A stretch of DNA of 64,000 nt from contig JAHLKI010000046.1 of assembly GCA_025602905.1 (NCBI GenBank), positions 1 to 64,000 of the forward strand, given 5' to 3'. The translations under genes and the position numbers were made by a program. The notes beneath the pieces were generated by a model. That model was not told the origin of the DNA and searched no databases. It saw nothing but the letters and a program-made list of their open reading frames with translations. Within the stretch, counting starts at the first letter, position 1, and the number at the start of each line of letters is the position of its first letter. Positions 63,894 through 64,000 of the stretch are shown here, one piece after another. This stretch comes from Phlyctochytrium arcticum (Eukaryota > Chytridiomycota > Chytridiomycetes > Chytridiales > Chytridiaceae).

Positions 63894-64000
63894 TTCCTTA
63901 GGTCCTTCAGGTCTGAATTGCTGCCAAAATGCTGGCCAAAACACATCAAAACACGCTCTGGCTTTCGCTGTCTCCGACGACGTGTCATCTTGCAGCGGCA
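63894..64000. other. Window edge upstream of the dynein light chain
   Basis: About 107 bases. The light-chain frame stays open leftward of its ATG for some codons (FWQQFRPEGPKE), so an N-terminal extension is possible but cannot be judged. Confidence 0.3.

Noticed and set aside
1..64000. tRNA or rRNA genes
   Set aside because: I saw no convincing cloverleaf arm or rRNA core sequence by eye; a covariance-model scan would be needed to exclude them.

Overview
The window reads as nuclear DNA of a zoosporic chytrid fungus, most probably Spizellomyces punctatus or a close relative. The reasons are short spliceosomal introns (29-100 nt), a flagellar Tctex-type dynein light chain, an RPB2 gene carrying an intein, Ty3/gypsy chromoviruses, and a 634-residue Fanzor nuclease whose RuvC-III aspartate falls at residue 606, as I recall for S. 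punctatus Fanzor 1. The species assignment is inference.

1-25 kb is a nested mobile-element and virus-derived region. It starts with a Tc1/mariner element cut by the window edge. AT-rich, intron-less, virus-like genes follow at 1.3-2.9 kb and 22.9-24.6 kb: F-box, zinc-ribbon, fibre-like and response-regulator-like. Both outer ends carry the same three conserved blocks in inverted orientation, like inverted terminal repeats. One viral gene is split by a Helitron (2861-13105). The Helitron is split by a Ty3/gypsy element (gypsy1, 5462-12313, TSD TCAGG). An old gypsy fragment (gypsy3) is split by a young full-length chromovirus (gypsy2, 15708-22650, TSD AAGGT, LTRs differing at one base). A five-exon membrane-protein gene lies between them.

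25-43 kb is mainly host genes: SEC14/GOLD lipid-transfer protein, F-box protein, Fanzor, GILT-type thiol reductase, a Ser-rich protein, KEOPS subunit Cgi121, and a gene fusing a HAD phosphatase to thiamine pyrophosphokinase. 43-50.7 kb is accessory again: a frameshifted Crinkler-like NTPase, a UL9-like viral-type helicase set among TATCGATA palindromes and small ORFs, an Rpn/PD-(D/E)XK nuclease gene, and MITEs.

51-64 kb is a dense housekeeping segment: UAP1, a p24 cargo receptor, a coiled-coil protein, RPB2 with a 519-residue LAGLIDADG intein, CDC20, and a DYNLT2B/TCTEX1D2-type dynein light chain. Exon models were built by hand from frame, GT/AG sites and family similarity. No database search was possible.
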